A stretch of 5,819 nucleotides of DNA. Origin: Kordiimonadaceae bacterium. Its GTDB lineage: Bacteria; Pseudomonadota; Alphaproteobacteria; Sphingomonadales; Kordiimonadaceae. Within the stretch, counting starts at the first letter, position 1; the number at the start of each line of letters is the position of its first letter. Shown here piece by piece: positions 1 to 4,613 of this stretch. Under the pieces are notes generated by a model. That model was not told the DNA's origin. It saw only the letters and a program-made list of their open reading frames with translations, and ran no database searches. Where the stretch lies: NCBI GenBank assembly GCA_014238195.1, contig JABABO010000382.1, forward strand, positions 1-5,819, written 5' to 3'. Position numbers and translations under genes: made by a program.

Positions 1-1
1 A

Positions 2-1192
2 ATGGCTAAAGAAAAGTTTGAACGTAATAAGCCGCACTGCAACATTGGTACAATTGGTCACGTTGACCATGGGAAGACCACACTGACTGCGGCGATCACC
101 AAAGTATTAGCAGAAGCAATTGGCGGCGAAGCGGTTGATTTTGCTAACATTGATAAAGCCCCCGAGGAGCGGGAGCGTGGGATCACGATTTCCACTGCTC
201 ACGTTGAATATGAAACAGCAGCGCGCCACTATGCGCACGTTGATTGCCCGGGCCACGCTGACTATGTCAAGAACATGATCACGGGTGCGGCGCAAATGGA
301 CGGCGGTATTTTGGTTGTGAATGCAGCTGACGGCCCGATGCCCCAAACCCGCGAGCATATTTTGCTAGCGCGTCAAGTGGGTGTGCCGGCGCTTGTTGTG
401 TTTTTGAACAAGGTTGACCAAGTTGACGACGAAGAGCTGCTAGAGCTTGTCGAAATGGAAGTGCGCGAGCTTCTTGACGAGTATGAGTTCCCAGGCGACG
501 ACATTCCGATCATTGCGGGTTCAGCGCTTGCAGCCCTTGAAGGCCGTGATGACGCGATTGGCAAAGAAAAAATTCTTGAGCTTATGACCGCTGTTGATGA
601 GTATATTCCGCAGCCTGACCGTGCTATTGATGGTGCTTTCCTTATGCCTGTTGAGGATGTTTTCTCGATTTCGGGCCGTGGGACAGTGGCGACAGGCCGT
701 ATTGAGCGTGGCTTGATTAAAGTGGGTGAAGAAGTTGAAATTATTGGGATCAAGGATACCTCGAAAACAACAGTGACCGGCGTTGAAATGTTCCGCAAGC
801 TGCTTGACCGTGGTGAAGCCGGCGATAACGTTGGTTTGTTGCTGCGCGGCGTTGCCCGTGATGATATCGAGCGCGGCCAAGTTTTGGCGCACGCAGGTTC
901 GATCACACCGCACACAAAATTCACCGCAGAAACATACATTCTGACCAAAGAAGAAGGCGGTCGTCATACACCGTTCTTTGGCAACTATCGCCCGCAGTTT
1001 TATTTCCGCACCACCGATGTGACAGGAACATGCGAACTGCCCGATGGCACCGAAATGGTTATGCCTGGCGATAATGTGAATTTGACCGTTGAGTTGATTG
1101 CACCGATTGCTATGGACGAGGGCCTGCGTTTCGCTATCCGCGAAGGTGGCCGTACCGTTGGCGCGGGTGTCGTGGCTAACATCATCGATTAG
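2..1192 (+). CDS. tuf: Translation elongation factor Tu (EF-Tu), complete
   Basis: This 396-residue protein is the cytoplasmic GTPase that carries aminoacyl-tRNA to the ribosomal A site. All G-domain motifs are intact: GHVDHGKT at residues 19-26 (G1, P loop), RGITI at 59-63 (G2, switch I), DCPGH at 81-85 (G3, with the catalytic His at 85), NKVD at 136-139 (G4) and GSAL at 173-176 (G5). The beta-barrel domains 2 and 3 follow from about residue 210, with VFSISGRGTV and GGRHTPFF, and the protein ends in GRTVGAGVVANIID. Length and C-terminus match full-length bacterial EF-Tu (about 394-396 residues). The ATG lies one base inside the window, so its promoter and ribosome site are not visible. Its place upstream of secE-nusG corresponds to tufB in Escherichia coli. 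Many alphaproteobacteria have a second tuf in the str operon, which cannot be checked here. Confidence 0.99.
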   Translation: MAKEKFERNKPHCNIGTIGHVDHGKTTLTAAITKVLAEAIGGEAVDFANIDKAPEERERGITISTAHVEYETAARHYAHVDCPGHADYVKNMITGAAQMDGGILVVNAADGPMPQTREHILLARQVGVPALVVFLNKVDQVDDEELLELVEMEVRELLDEYEFPGDDIPIIAGSALAALEGRDDAIGKEKILELMTAVDEYIPQPDRAIDGAFLMPVEDVFSISGRGTVATGRIERGLIKVGEEVEIIGIKDTSKTTVTGVEMFRKLLDRGEAGDNVGLLLRGVARDDIERGQVLAHAGSITPHTKFTAETYILTKEEGGRHTPFFGNYRPQFYFRTTDVTGTCELPDGTEMVMPGDNVNLTVELIAPIAMDEGLRFAIREGGRTVGAGVVANIID

Positions 1193-1212
1193 TTTGGATT
1201 AAAGATACTTCA

Positions 1213-1250
1213 TAGGCCGAATGAATGCGTGTTTGTTCGGCCTAATTTAG
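1213..1250 (+). terminator. Hairpin downstream of tuf, probable terminator
   Basis: TAGGCCGAA (1213-1221) pairs perfectly with TTCGGCCTA (1236-1244), giving a 9-bp stem with a 14-base loop, 20 bases after the tuf stop codon. It is followed by ATTTAG, a poor T tract, so termination may be partial or Rho-assisted, or the stem may protect the mRNA 3' end. The position between tuf and a tRNA gene with its own likely promoter favours a terminator. Confidence 0.55.
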
Positions 1251-1348
1251 TGCGAGTAAACCTTGTTAAACTATGCAGTATGTTTAGCCATATGGATGAA
1301 TTGATCAGGGTTTAAATCGTGCAAATATCAAATGCATGAAAAAAATAC

Positions 1349-1377
1349 TTGCAAGGGCAGGAGTTGGGCGCTACACC
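1349..1377 (+). promoter_or_regulatory. Probable promoter of tRNA-Trp
   Basis: TTGCAA (1349-1354) and TACACC (1372-1377) are 17 bases apart and sit about 30 bases upstream of the mature tRNA. The -35 box matches the sigma-70 consensus at 4 of 6 positions and the -10 box at 3 of 6. An A-rich run directly upstream (about 1339-1346) resembles an UP element, common at stable-RNA promoters. A start near 1384 would leave a short 5' leader for RNase P to remove. Position and spacing are good, but the -10 match is weak. Confidence 0.45.
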
Positions 1378-1406
1378 GCACCTCTTGTTTGATTGCTTGT
1401 CGGTTT

Positions 1407-1482
1407 AGGGGCGTAGCTCAGTTGGTAGAGCACCGGTCTCCAAAACCGGGTGCCGTGGGTTCGAGTCCCTCCGCCCCTGCCA
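1407..1482 (+). tRNA. trnW: tRNA-Trp (anticodon CCA)
   Basis: The 76-base cloverleaf folds fully. The acceptor stem is AGGGGCG (1407-1413) with CGCCCCT (1472-1478), the D stem is GCTC/GAGC, and the anticodon stem is CCGGT/ACCGG (1433-1437 with 1445-1449). The anticodon loop CTCCAAA places CCA at 1440-1442, which reads UGG. The variable loop is GTGCC, the T loop is TTCGAGT (1460-1466), the discriminator is G (1479), and CCA is encoded at 1480-1482. The T stem has one mismatch, T1456 against T1470 (tRNA positions 50 and 64). A discriminator G and an A1-U72 pair are normal for bacterial tRNA-Trp. tRNA-Trp between tuf and secE is a familiar alphaproteobacterial arrangement, replacing the tRNA cluster near tufB of Escherichia coli. 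Confidence 0.98.
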
Positions 1483-1496
1483 ACTTATGAAGCGAC

Positions 1497-1523
1497 TTGA
1501 CAAGGAATGTTAGAGTGTATTTT
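1497..1523 (+). promoter_or_regulatory. Possible promoter for secE-nusG
   Basis: A perfect TTGACA (1497-1502) lies 14 bases past the encoded CCA of tRNA-Trp. The best -10 candidate is TATTTT (1518-1523; 4 of 6 matches) with a short 15-base spacer. This would give secE-nusG a leader of about 100 bases. The alternative is co-transcription with the tRNA gene and RNA processing. The -35 match is strong, the -10 match and spacing are not. Confidence 0.35.
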
Positions 1524-1628
1524 TGAGCGATAAAAGCTTTTTGTAAACAAAGAGTTGCTTGAAAATGATCAAGAATTAATGGGCTTTTGCAAAGTATGTA
1601 GAAGCATGTTGGGTTAAGAAGGACGGCA

Positions 1629-1829
1629 ATGATGGCAAAGACTACGCCAGGTGAATTTGTTCGCCAAGTGCGCCAAGAAGGTGCCAAGGTAACATGGCCG
1701 ACTCCGAAGGAAACGTCGATCACTTCTGTGATGGTTTTTATCATGGTGGTAATTATGGCAATTTTCTTTCTGGGTGTAGATTTTGTATTGAATGCTGGTG
1801 TCCAGTGGATTCTGGGTTTTGGAGGTTAA
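1629..1829 (+). CDS. secE: Preprotein translocase subunit SecE
   Basis: SecE is the small essential subunit that clamps SecY in the inner-membrane protein-export channel. The 66-residue product is the short, single-span form typical of most bacteria; the Escherichia coli protein has three spans and is about twice as long. An amphipathic N-terminal helix (about residues 7-20) leads into the family signature, seen here as EGAKVTWPTPKE at 17-28 with the conserved K-V-x-W-P core. A hydrophobic segment follows at about residues 32-54 (VMVFIMVVIMAIFFLGV). AAGAAGG (1616-1622) is a good ribosome site. Two ATG codons are adjacent (1629 and 1632), and either could be used, so the product may be 66 or 65 residues. 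The last codons overlap the ribosome site of nusG, and the stop is one base before the nusG GTG, so the pair is probably translationally coupled. Confidence 0.95.
   Translation: MMAKTTPGEFVRQVRQEGAKVTWPTPKETSITSVMVFIMVVIMAIFFLGVDFVLNAGVQWILGFGG
1821..1826 (+). promoter_or_regulatory. Ribosome binding site deciding the nusG GTG start
   Basis: GGAGGT lies inside the final codons of secE, five bases from the end of its GGAGG core to GTG at 1831. It is the strongest Shine-Dalgarno match in the window. It supports the GTG start over the in-frame upstream ATG at 1792, which would add 13 non-homologous residues encoded within secE. Confidence 0.85.
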
Positions 1830-1830
1830 A

Positions 1831-2367
1831 GTGAGCAAATCGCGTTGGTATATTATTCATGCTTACTCTGGCTTCGAGAAAAAAGTCGCTGACCAGATCA
1901 AAGATCAGGCTGTTCACCAAGGGCTTGAGGCCTTGGTTGATGAAGTGATCGTCCCTACCGAGGAAGTTGTCGATATTCGCAAGGGCAAGAAAGTAACCTC
2001 TGAGAAGAAATTTTTCCCAGGGTACGTGCTGATTAAAATGATTTTGACCGATGATACATATCACTTGGTTGTTTCAAATGCGAAAGTAACTGGCTTTTTG
2101 GGCAATCAAAATCGCCCGCAGCCGATCCGTGATGCTGAAGCGGCGCGTATCCTGAACCAAGTGGAAGAAGGTGTTGAGCGCCCACGTCCAAATATCACAT
2201 TTGAGATTGGCGAGGAGGTTCGCGTAACGGACGGTCCGTTTGCTAGTTTTAACGGTAGTGTTGAAGATGTTGATGAGGACCGCGCACGCCTGAAAGTATC
2301 TGTGTCGATCTTTGGTCGCGCAACCCCTGTTGAGCTGGAATATGTTCAGGTGGAAAAAGTAACATAA
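1831..2367 (+). CDS. nusG: Transcription termination/antitermination factor NusG
   Basis: NusG binds the clamp of RNA polymerase, suppresses pausing, and contacts Rho or ribosomal protein S10 through its C-terminal domain. With GTG at 1831 the product has 178 residues and begins (M)SKSRWYIIHAYSGFEKKVA, the classic start of the NGN domain (about residues 5-115). The NGN domain also includes EVIVPTEEV (38-46) and FFPGYVLIKM (61-70). The KOW domain follows at about 124-178, with VRVTDGPFASFNG at 130-142 and FGRATPVELEYVQVEKV at the end. Length matches the family (about 175-185 residues). The first residue is encoded by GTG but read as Met. secE-nusG pairing upstream of rplK is nearly universal in bacteria. 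The start is secured by homology and by the GGAGGT site. Confidence 0.98.
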   Translation: MSKSRWYIIHAYSGFEKKVADQIKDQAVHQGLEALVDEVIVPTEEVVDIRKGKKVTSEKKFFPGYVLIKMILTDDTYHLVVSNAKVTGFLGNQNRPQPIRDAEAARILNQVEEGVERPRPNITFEIGEEVRVTDGPFASFNGSVEDVDEDRARLKVSVSIFGRATPVELEYVQVEKVT

Positions 2368-2370
2368 ATT

Positions 2371-2398
2371 TTAAAGTCAGGCACAAGTCCTGCTTTAA
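2371..2398 (+). other. Hairpin directly after nusG
   Basis: TTAAAG (2371-2376) plus CAGG (2378-2381) pair with CCTG (2389-2392) plus CTTTAA (2393-2398). This makes 10 base pairs with one bulged T (2377) and a seven-base loop. No T tract follows, so it is not a standard terminator. It may stabilise the nusG 3' end, mark a processing site, or be the first domain of the rplK leader. Confidence 0.5.
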
Positions 2399-2400
2399 TA

Positions 2401-2438
2401 CGGTGTGGGAGGCAAAGCCATTTGCCGGACCACACACC
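2401..2438 (+). promoter_or_regulatory. L1-binding autoregulatory site in the rplKA leader
   Basis: GTGTGG (2403-2408) pairs with CCACAC (2430-2435), and GGCAAA (2411-2416) with TTTGCC (2421-2426) around a GCCA loop. An asymmetric internal loop, GA on the 5' side and GGA on the 3' side, joins the two helices. Layout and bases (GTGGGAGGC ... GCCGGACC in register) closely copy the L1 stalk of 23S rRNA, which in Escherichia coli reads GGUGGGAGGCU ... AGCCGACC. L1 is known to repress its own operon by binding such a copy on the mRNA. The site lies 44 bases before the rplK ATG, so free L1 would be expected to block rplK and, by coupling, rplA. Binding is inferred; the structure and similarity are visible. 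Confidence 0.85.
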
Positions 2439-2448
2439 CTAAAAAAAC

Positions 2449-2462
2449 GGCGCTACAGCGCC
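2449..2462 (+). other. Small GC hairpin before the rplK ribosome site
   Basis: GGCGC (2449-2453) pairs with GCGCC (2458-2462) around a TACA loop. It lies between the L1 site and AGGA (2471-2474), the ribosome site of rplK. It is probably a third domain of the leader, separating the repressor site from the initiation region. It is followed by GTGATAAAGG, not by a T tract, so it is not a terminator. Confidence 0.5.
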
Positions 2463-2481
2463 CGTGATAAAGGAAAATAAA

Positions 2482-2910
2482 ATGGCAAAAAAAATTAGTG
2501 GCTACTTGAAACTTCAGGTGCCTGCCGGTCAAGCAAACCCATCGCCGCCCATCGGGCCAGCGCTTGGGCAGCGCGGCGTGAATATTATGGAATTTTGTAA
2601 AGCCTTTAATGCTAAAACCCAAAAGATGACCCCGGGCCAGCCTTGTCCAACGATTTTGACTGTGTATGCGGACAAAAGCTTTACATTTGAAATTAAAACC
2701 CCGCCTGCAAGTTTCTTCTTGCGTCAAGCGGCAGGCCTTAAAAAAGGTGGGCAAACCCCAGGCCGTGACGTGGCTGGTTCTGTCACACGGGATCAAGTTC
2801 GCGAAATCGCTGAGGCGAAAATGGTTGACCTGAGCGCTAACGACATTGAAGCCGCAATGCTTATTATTGAAGGCTCTGCCCGTTCTATGGGCTTAGAGGT
2901 GAAAGGCTAA
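2482..2910 (+). CDS. rplK: 50S ribosomal protein L11 (uL11)
   Basis: L11 binds the GTPase-associated region of 23S rRNA (helices 43-44) at the base of the L12 stalk and takes part in factor-dependent GTP hydrolysis and in RelA activation. The product has 142 residues, the same length as Escherichia coli L11. The N-terminal domain has the proline-rich segment GQANPSPPIGPALGQRGVNI (16-35), the site around which thiostrepton binds, followed by MEFCKAFNAKT (36-46). A KTPPAS linker (72-77) leads to the RNA-binding C-terminal domain, which ends DIEAAMLIIEGSARSMGLEVKG. The ATG at 2482 is chosen because AGGA (2471-2474) precedes it by seven bases and because L11 proteins begin MAKK. The in-frame GTG at 2464 would add six unrelated residues and lies next to the leader hairpin. 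Only four bases separate its stop from rplA. Confidence 0.99.
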   Translation: MAKKISGYLKLQVPAGQANPSPPIGPALGQRGVNIMEFCKAFNAKTQKMTPGQPCPTILTVYADKSFTFEIKTPPASFFLRQAAGLKKGGQTPGRDVAGSVTRDQVREIAEAKMVDLSANDIEAAMLIIEGSARSMGLEVKG

Positions 2911-2914
2911 GATT

Positions 2915-3610
2915 ATGGCACATATCGCAAAACGTATCGCTAAAAATAACGAAGGACTTGACCGCGAAGCGGTTCTGTCAATCGAAGACGCTGTTAAAGA
3001 ATTAAAAGCACGTTCATCGGTTAAGTTTGATGAAACAGTCGAAGTTGCCATGAATTTAGGTGTTGATCCCCGCCATGCAGACCAAATGGTACGCGGCGTT
3101 GTTAGCCTGCCGCATGGGACTGGTAAATCAGTGCGTGTTGCTGTGTTTGCACGCGGCCCAAAGGCTGAGGAAGCTCAAGCTGCTGGTGCTGACATTGTCG
3201 GTGCGGAAGATCTTATGGAAACCATTCAAAAAGGTGAGATCAATTTTGAGCGTTGTATCGCGACACCAGATATGATGGCTGTAGTGGGTCGTCTTGGTAA
3301 AATTCTTGGTACAAAAGGCCTGATGCCGAACCCAAAATTGGGGACTGTGACCATGGATGTTAAAGGCGCGGTTGAGGCTGCCAAAGCAGGGCAGGTGGAG
3401 TTCCGTGTTGAAAAGGCGGGCATTATTCATGGCGGTGTTGCGAAAATCAGCTTCGATGAATCGCAGATCGTTGAAAATGTCACTTCGTTTGTTAAAGCGA
3501 TTATTAAGGCTAAGCCAACAGGTGCTAAAGGCACTTATGTTAAACGGGTTTCGTTGACTTCGACTATGGGTCCAGGGATCAAAGTCGATACCAGCGACTT
3601 GGCTTTGTAA
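2915..3610 (+). CDS. rplA: 50S ribosomal protein L1 (uL1), operon repressor
   Basis: L1 forms the mobile stalk near the E site that helps move deacylated tRNA out of the ribosome; it is also a translational repressor of its own mRNA. The 231-residue product covers the whole family length (Escherichia coli: 234). Recognisable segments are VAMNLGVDPRHADQMVRG (44-61), LPHGTGKSVRVAVFARG (65-81), the interdomain motif LGTKGLMPNPKLGTVT (131-146), KAGQVEFR (157-164), and a C-terminal part with KPTGAKGTYVKRVSLTSTMGPG (200-221). The ATG follows the rplK stop by four bases, with GAGGT and AAAGG available upstream inside the end of rplK, so translation is probably coupled. That fits a single L1 site ahead of rplK controlling both genes. 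Confidence 0.99.
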   Translation: MAHIAKRIAKNNEGLDREAVLSIEDAVKELKARSSVKFDETVEVAMNLGVDPRHADQMVRGVVSLPHGTGKSVRVAVFARGPKAEEAQAAGADIVGAEDLMETIQKGEINFERCIATPDMMAVVGRLGKILGTKGLMPNPKLGTVTMDVKGAVEAAKAGQVEFRVEKAGIIHGGVAKISFDESQIVENVTSFVKAIIKAKPTGAKGTYVKRVSLTSTMGPGIKVDTSDLAL

Positions 3611-3632
3611 GTCATAGCTTTAAAAAAGATTT

Positions 3633-3663
3633 GCACTGAGTGACGCTTATCGTTATTCAGTGC
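3633..3663 (+). other. Long hairpin after rplA
   Basis: Bases 3633-3645 (GCACTGAGTGACG) pair continuously with 3651-3663, giving 13 base pairs including two G-T wobbles and a CTTAT loop. No T tract follows, so a standard terminator is unlikely. A long regular duplex in the rplA-rplJ gap could be a ribonuclease III site or a 3'-end stabiliser that separates rplKA from rplJL messages. That role is inferred; the stem is plain in the sequence. Confidence 0.55.
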
Positions 3664-3666
3664 GAT

Positions 3667-3693
3667 CACTTAAGCGGATGTATTGCTTAAGTG
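3667..3693 (+). other. Second hairpin between rplA and rplJ
   Basis: CACTTAAGC (3667-3675) and GCTTAAGTG (3685-3693) form a perfect 9-bp stem with a 9-base loop, three bases after the preceding hairpin. No T tract follows. The two tandem stems sit just upstream of the L10 leader core and may be processing or insulating structures. Confidence 0.55.
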
Positions 3694-3703
3694 TGAGTAC
3701 TGT

Positions 3704-3800
3704 CCAAGATTACAGGTGCTTTGATGTGTGTTGCTAGTCATTGACCATCAAGGTTTAAAAGAACCATACATTTTATGTATGGGGCCTGCATGAGACGGGA
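3704..3800 (+). promoter_or_regulatory. L10 leader: autoregulatory site for L10-L12
   Basis: The block starts CCAAGATTACAGG and ends GGCCTGCATGAGACGGG, matching the conserved flanks of bacterial L10 leaders, where CAGG (3713-3716) pairs with CCTG (3785-3788). Two arms lie inside: CTTTGATG (3719-3726) with CATCAAGG (3746-3753), 8 bp with one wobble; and CCATACA (3764-3770) with TGTATGG (3776-3782), a perfect 7-bp stem with a TTTTA loop. In the known system the L10-L12 complex binds this junction, which imitates its 23S rRNA site, and represses rplJ and the coupled rplL. It ends about 205 bases before the rplJ start, so repression must act over a distance or through refolding of the intervening RNA. 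An exact family match would need a covariance-model search. Confidence 0.85.
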
Positions 3801-3894
3801 ATAGGGATTTACCACCTTTGAGGTGGTACCGCGGTTTACGGTTGATTTTCGGCCCCACACCCGGGTGAAAGCCCGCCTTTCCTGGACAGAGGAA
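3801..3894 (+). promoter_or_regulatory. Structured distal part of the rplJ leader
   Basis: This stretch has no convincing gene but contains several stems. TACCACCT (3810-3817) pairs with AGGTGGTA (3821-3828) in 8 bp around a TTG loop. GGCCCCA (3851-3857) is complementary to TGGGGCC (3780-3786) in the L10 leader. CGGGT (3862-3866) pairs with GCCCG (3871-3875) around a GAAA tetraloop, and TTCCT (3879-3883) pairs with AGGAA (3890-3894). GAGGTGGTACCGCG (3820-3833) resembles the T-box sequence at 12 of 14 positions, but other T-box parts are absent. The likely role is to pass the state of the L10 site to the rplJ start; this is inferred. Confidence 0.5.
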
Positions 3895-3895
3895 C

Positions 3896-3944
3896 GTATG
3901 CATGGTGTTTTGACCATGAGGGTGAGAATAACGTGTATGCATGG
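3896..3944 (+). repeat. Short direct repeat GTATGCATGG in the rplJ leader
   Basis: GTATGCATGG occurs at 3896-3905 and again at 3935-3944, 39 bases apart. The first copy overlaps a hairpin, CATGGT (3901-3906) with ACCATG (3913-3918). The offset is a multiple of three, and both copies lie in one short open frame (ATG 3898 to TGA 3957, 19 codons), preceded by AGAGG at 3888-3892. Whether that frame is translated is unknown. The rest of the gap up to rplJ shows nothing else clear apart from the rplJ ribosome site GGAG (3994-3997). Confidence 0.5.
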
Positions 3945-4005
3945 CTCAATTGAATGAAGTGATGATGAGAATATCTCACATACTTCAAGTTCTGGAGACG
4001 AGAAA

Positions 4006-4521
4006 GTGGATAGAGCCGATAAAAAAGACTGGATTGCTTCCCTGCACGGCGAGCTTATGAGCGCAGCTTCTGTAGTTGTCGTACATTATGATGGCTTATC
4101 AGTATCTGAAATCACAGCACTGCGCCGTTCTATGCGGGAAGCAGGCGCCCAGTTTAAGGTCACTAAAAACCGGCTGACTCGTCTTGCGCTGAAAGGCACT
4201 GAATACGAAGGTATTGCTGATCTGTTTACAGGTCCAACAGCGATCGGTTATGCCGACGATGTTGTTGCACCAGCAAAAGTTCTCGCAAACTTCGCTAAAG
4301 AAAATGAAAAACTTCGTCTTCTTGGTGGGGGTATGGGTGAAACGATGCTGGATGTTGATGGGGTTAATGCCCTTGCAACGATGCCGTCCCTCGACGAACT
4401 TCGGGGCAAGCTTGTGGGTCTTCTGCAAGCACCTGCTCAGAAGCTCGCTGCTGTCAGTCAGGCCCCTGCGGGTCAACTGGCGCGCGTATTCGGCGCATTT
4501 GGAAGCAAAGACGCAGCCTAA
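4006..4521 (+). CDS. rplJ: 50S ribosomal protein L10 (uL10)
   Basis: L10 anchors the L12 dimers to the ribosome and, with them, represses its own mRNA. The GTG start gives 171 residues beginning (M)DRADKKDWI; L10 proteins of alphaproteobacteria commonly start this way from GTG. GGAG (3994-3997) lies eight bases upstream. The rRNA-binding N-terminal domain includes SVVVVHYDGLSVSEITALR (22-40), KVTKNRLTRLAL (51-62) and LFTGPTAIGY (73-82). The C-terminal helix that holds L12 (about 128-168) shows three 11-residue units beginning K135, K146 and Q157: KLVGLLQAPAQ, KLAAVSQAPAG and QLARVFGAFGS. Each unit probably holds one L12 dimer, giving six L12 per ribosome. Escherichia coli L10 (165 residues) holds two dimers. 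rplL follows after 92 bases. Confidence 0.98.
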   Translation: MDRADKKDWIASLHGELMSAASVVVVHYDGLSVSEITALRRSMREAGAQFKVTKNRLTRLALKGTEYEGIADLFTGPTAIGYADDVVAPAKVLANFAKENEKLRLLGGGMGETMLDVDGVNALATMPSLDELRGKLVGLLQAPAQKLAAVSQAPAGQLARVFGAFGSKDAA

Positions 4522-4540
4522 AGAACCAACTGAAACCGTG

Positions 4541-4556
4541 GGCAGCCTCGGCTGCC
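4541..4556 (+). other. Hairpin between rplJ and rplL
   Basis: GGCAGC (4541-4546) pairs with GCTGCC (4551-4556) around CTCG. An AT-rich stretch with only short T runs follows (TGATATTATTT). It could cause weak pausing or partial termination, or protect the mRNA. L12 is needed in several-fold excess over L10, so a strong terminator here would make little sense, and a stabilising or processing role for the rplL message is more likely. Confidence 0.45.
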
Positions 4557-4574
4557 TGATATTATTTAATATAT

Positions 4575-4595
4575 GCGAGCCCCAAAAGGGGCCGC
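4575..4595 (+). other. Hairpin just upstream of the rplL ribosome site
   Basis: GCG plus GCCCC (4575-4577, 4579-4583) pair with GGGGC plus CGC (4588-4592, 4593-4595), 8 bp with a single bulged A (4578) and an AAAA loop. The stem ends seven bases before GGAG (4602-4605), which is eight bases from the rplL ATG. A stable stem there leaves the initiation site open and could favour the high initiation rate L12 requires, or act as a 5' barrier to decay. Confidence 0.5.
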
Positions 4596-4613
4596 AAATT
4601 TGGAGTTAAGCAA

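Noticed and set aside
373..948. Long open frame on the minus strand opposite tuf
   Set aside because: It is a Ser/Thr/Arg-rich reading of the tuf complement with no recognisable domain, typical of a codon-bias shadow.
1532..1541. AAAAGCTTTT palindrome after tRNA-Trp as a terminator
   Set aside because: It leaves no room for a loop and has no GC stem, so it cannot form a useful hairpin.
1792..1830. Upstream in-frame ATG for a 191-residue NusG
   Set aside because: The extra 13 residues come from secE coding sequence and have no match to NusG, while GGAGGT sits correctly before GTG 1831.
2464..2481. In-frame GTG giving a longer L11
   Set aside because: It abuts the leader hairpin at 2449-2462, has no ribosome site, and adds six residues not found in L11; AGGA precedes ATG 2482.
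3742..3772. Promoter-like TTGACC with CATACA or TACATT inside the L10 leader
   Set aside because: The -10 matches are poor and the bases are explained by the paired arms of the leader; a start here would delete the L10 site from the transcript.
3801..3860. A true T-box riboswitch in the rplJ leader
   Set aside because: Only the T-box-like string is present. There is no specifier-loop stem, no rival terminator with a T tract, and the downstream gene encodes a ribosomal protein, not an amino-acid gene. It is kept only as a resemblance.
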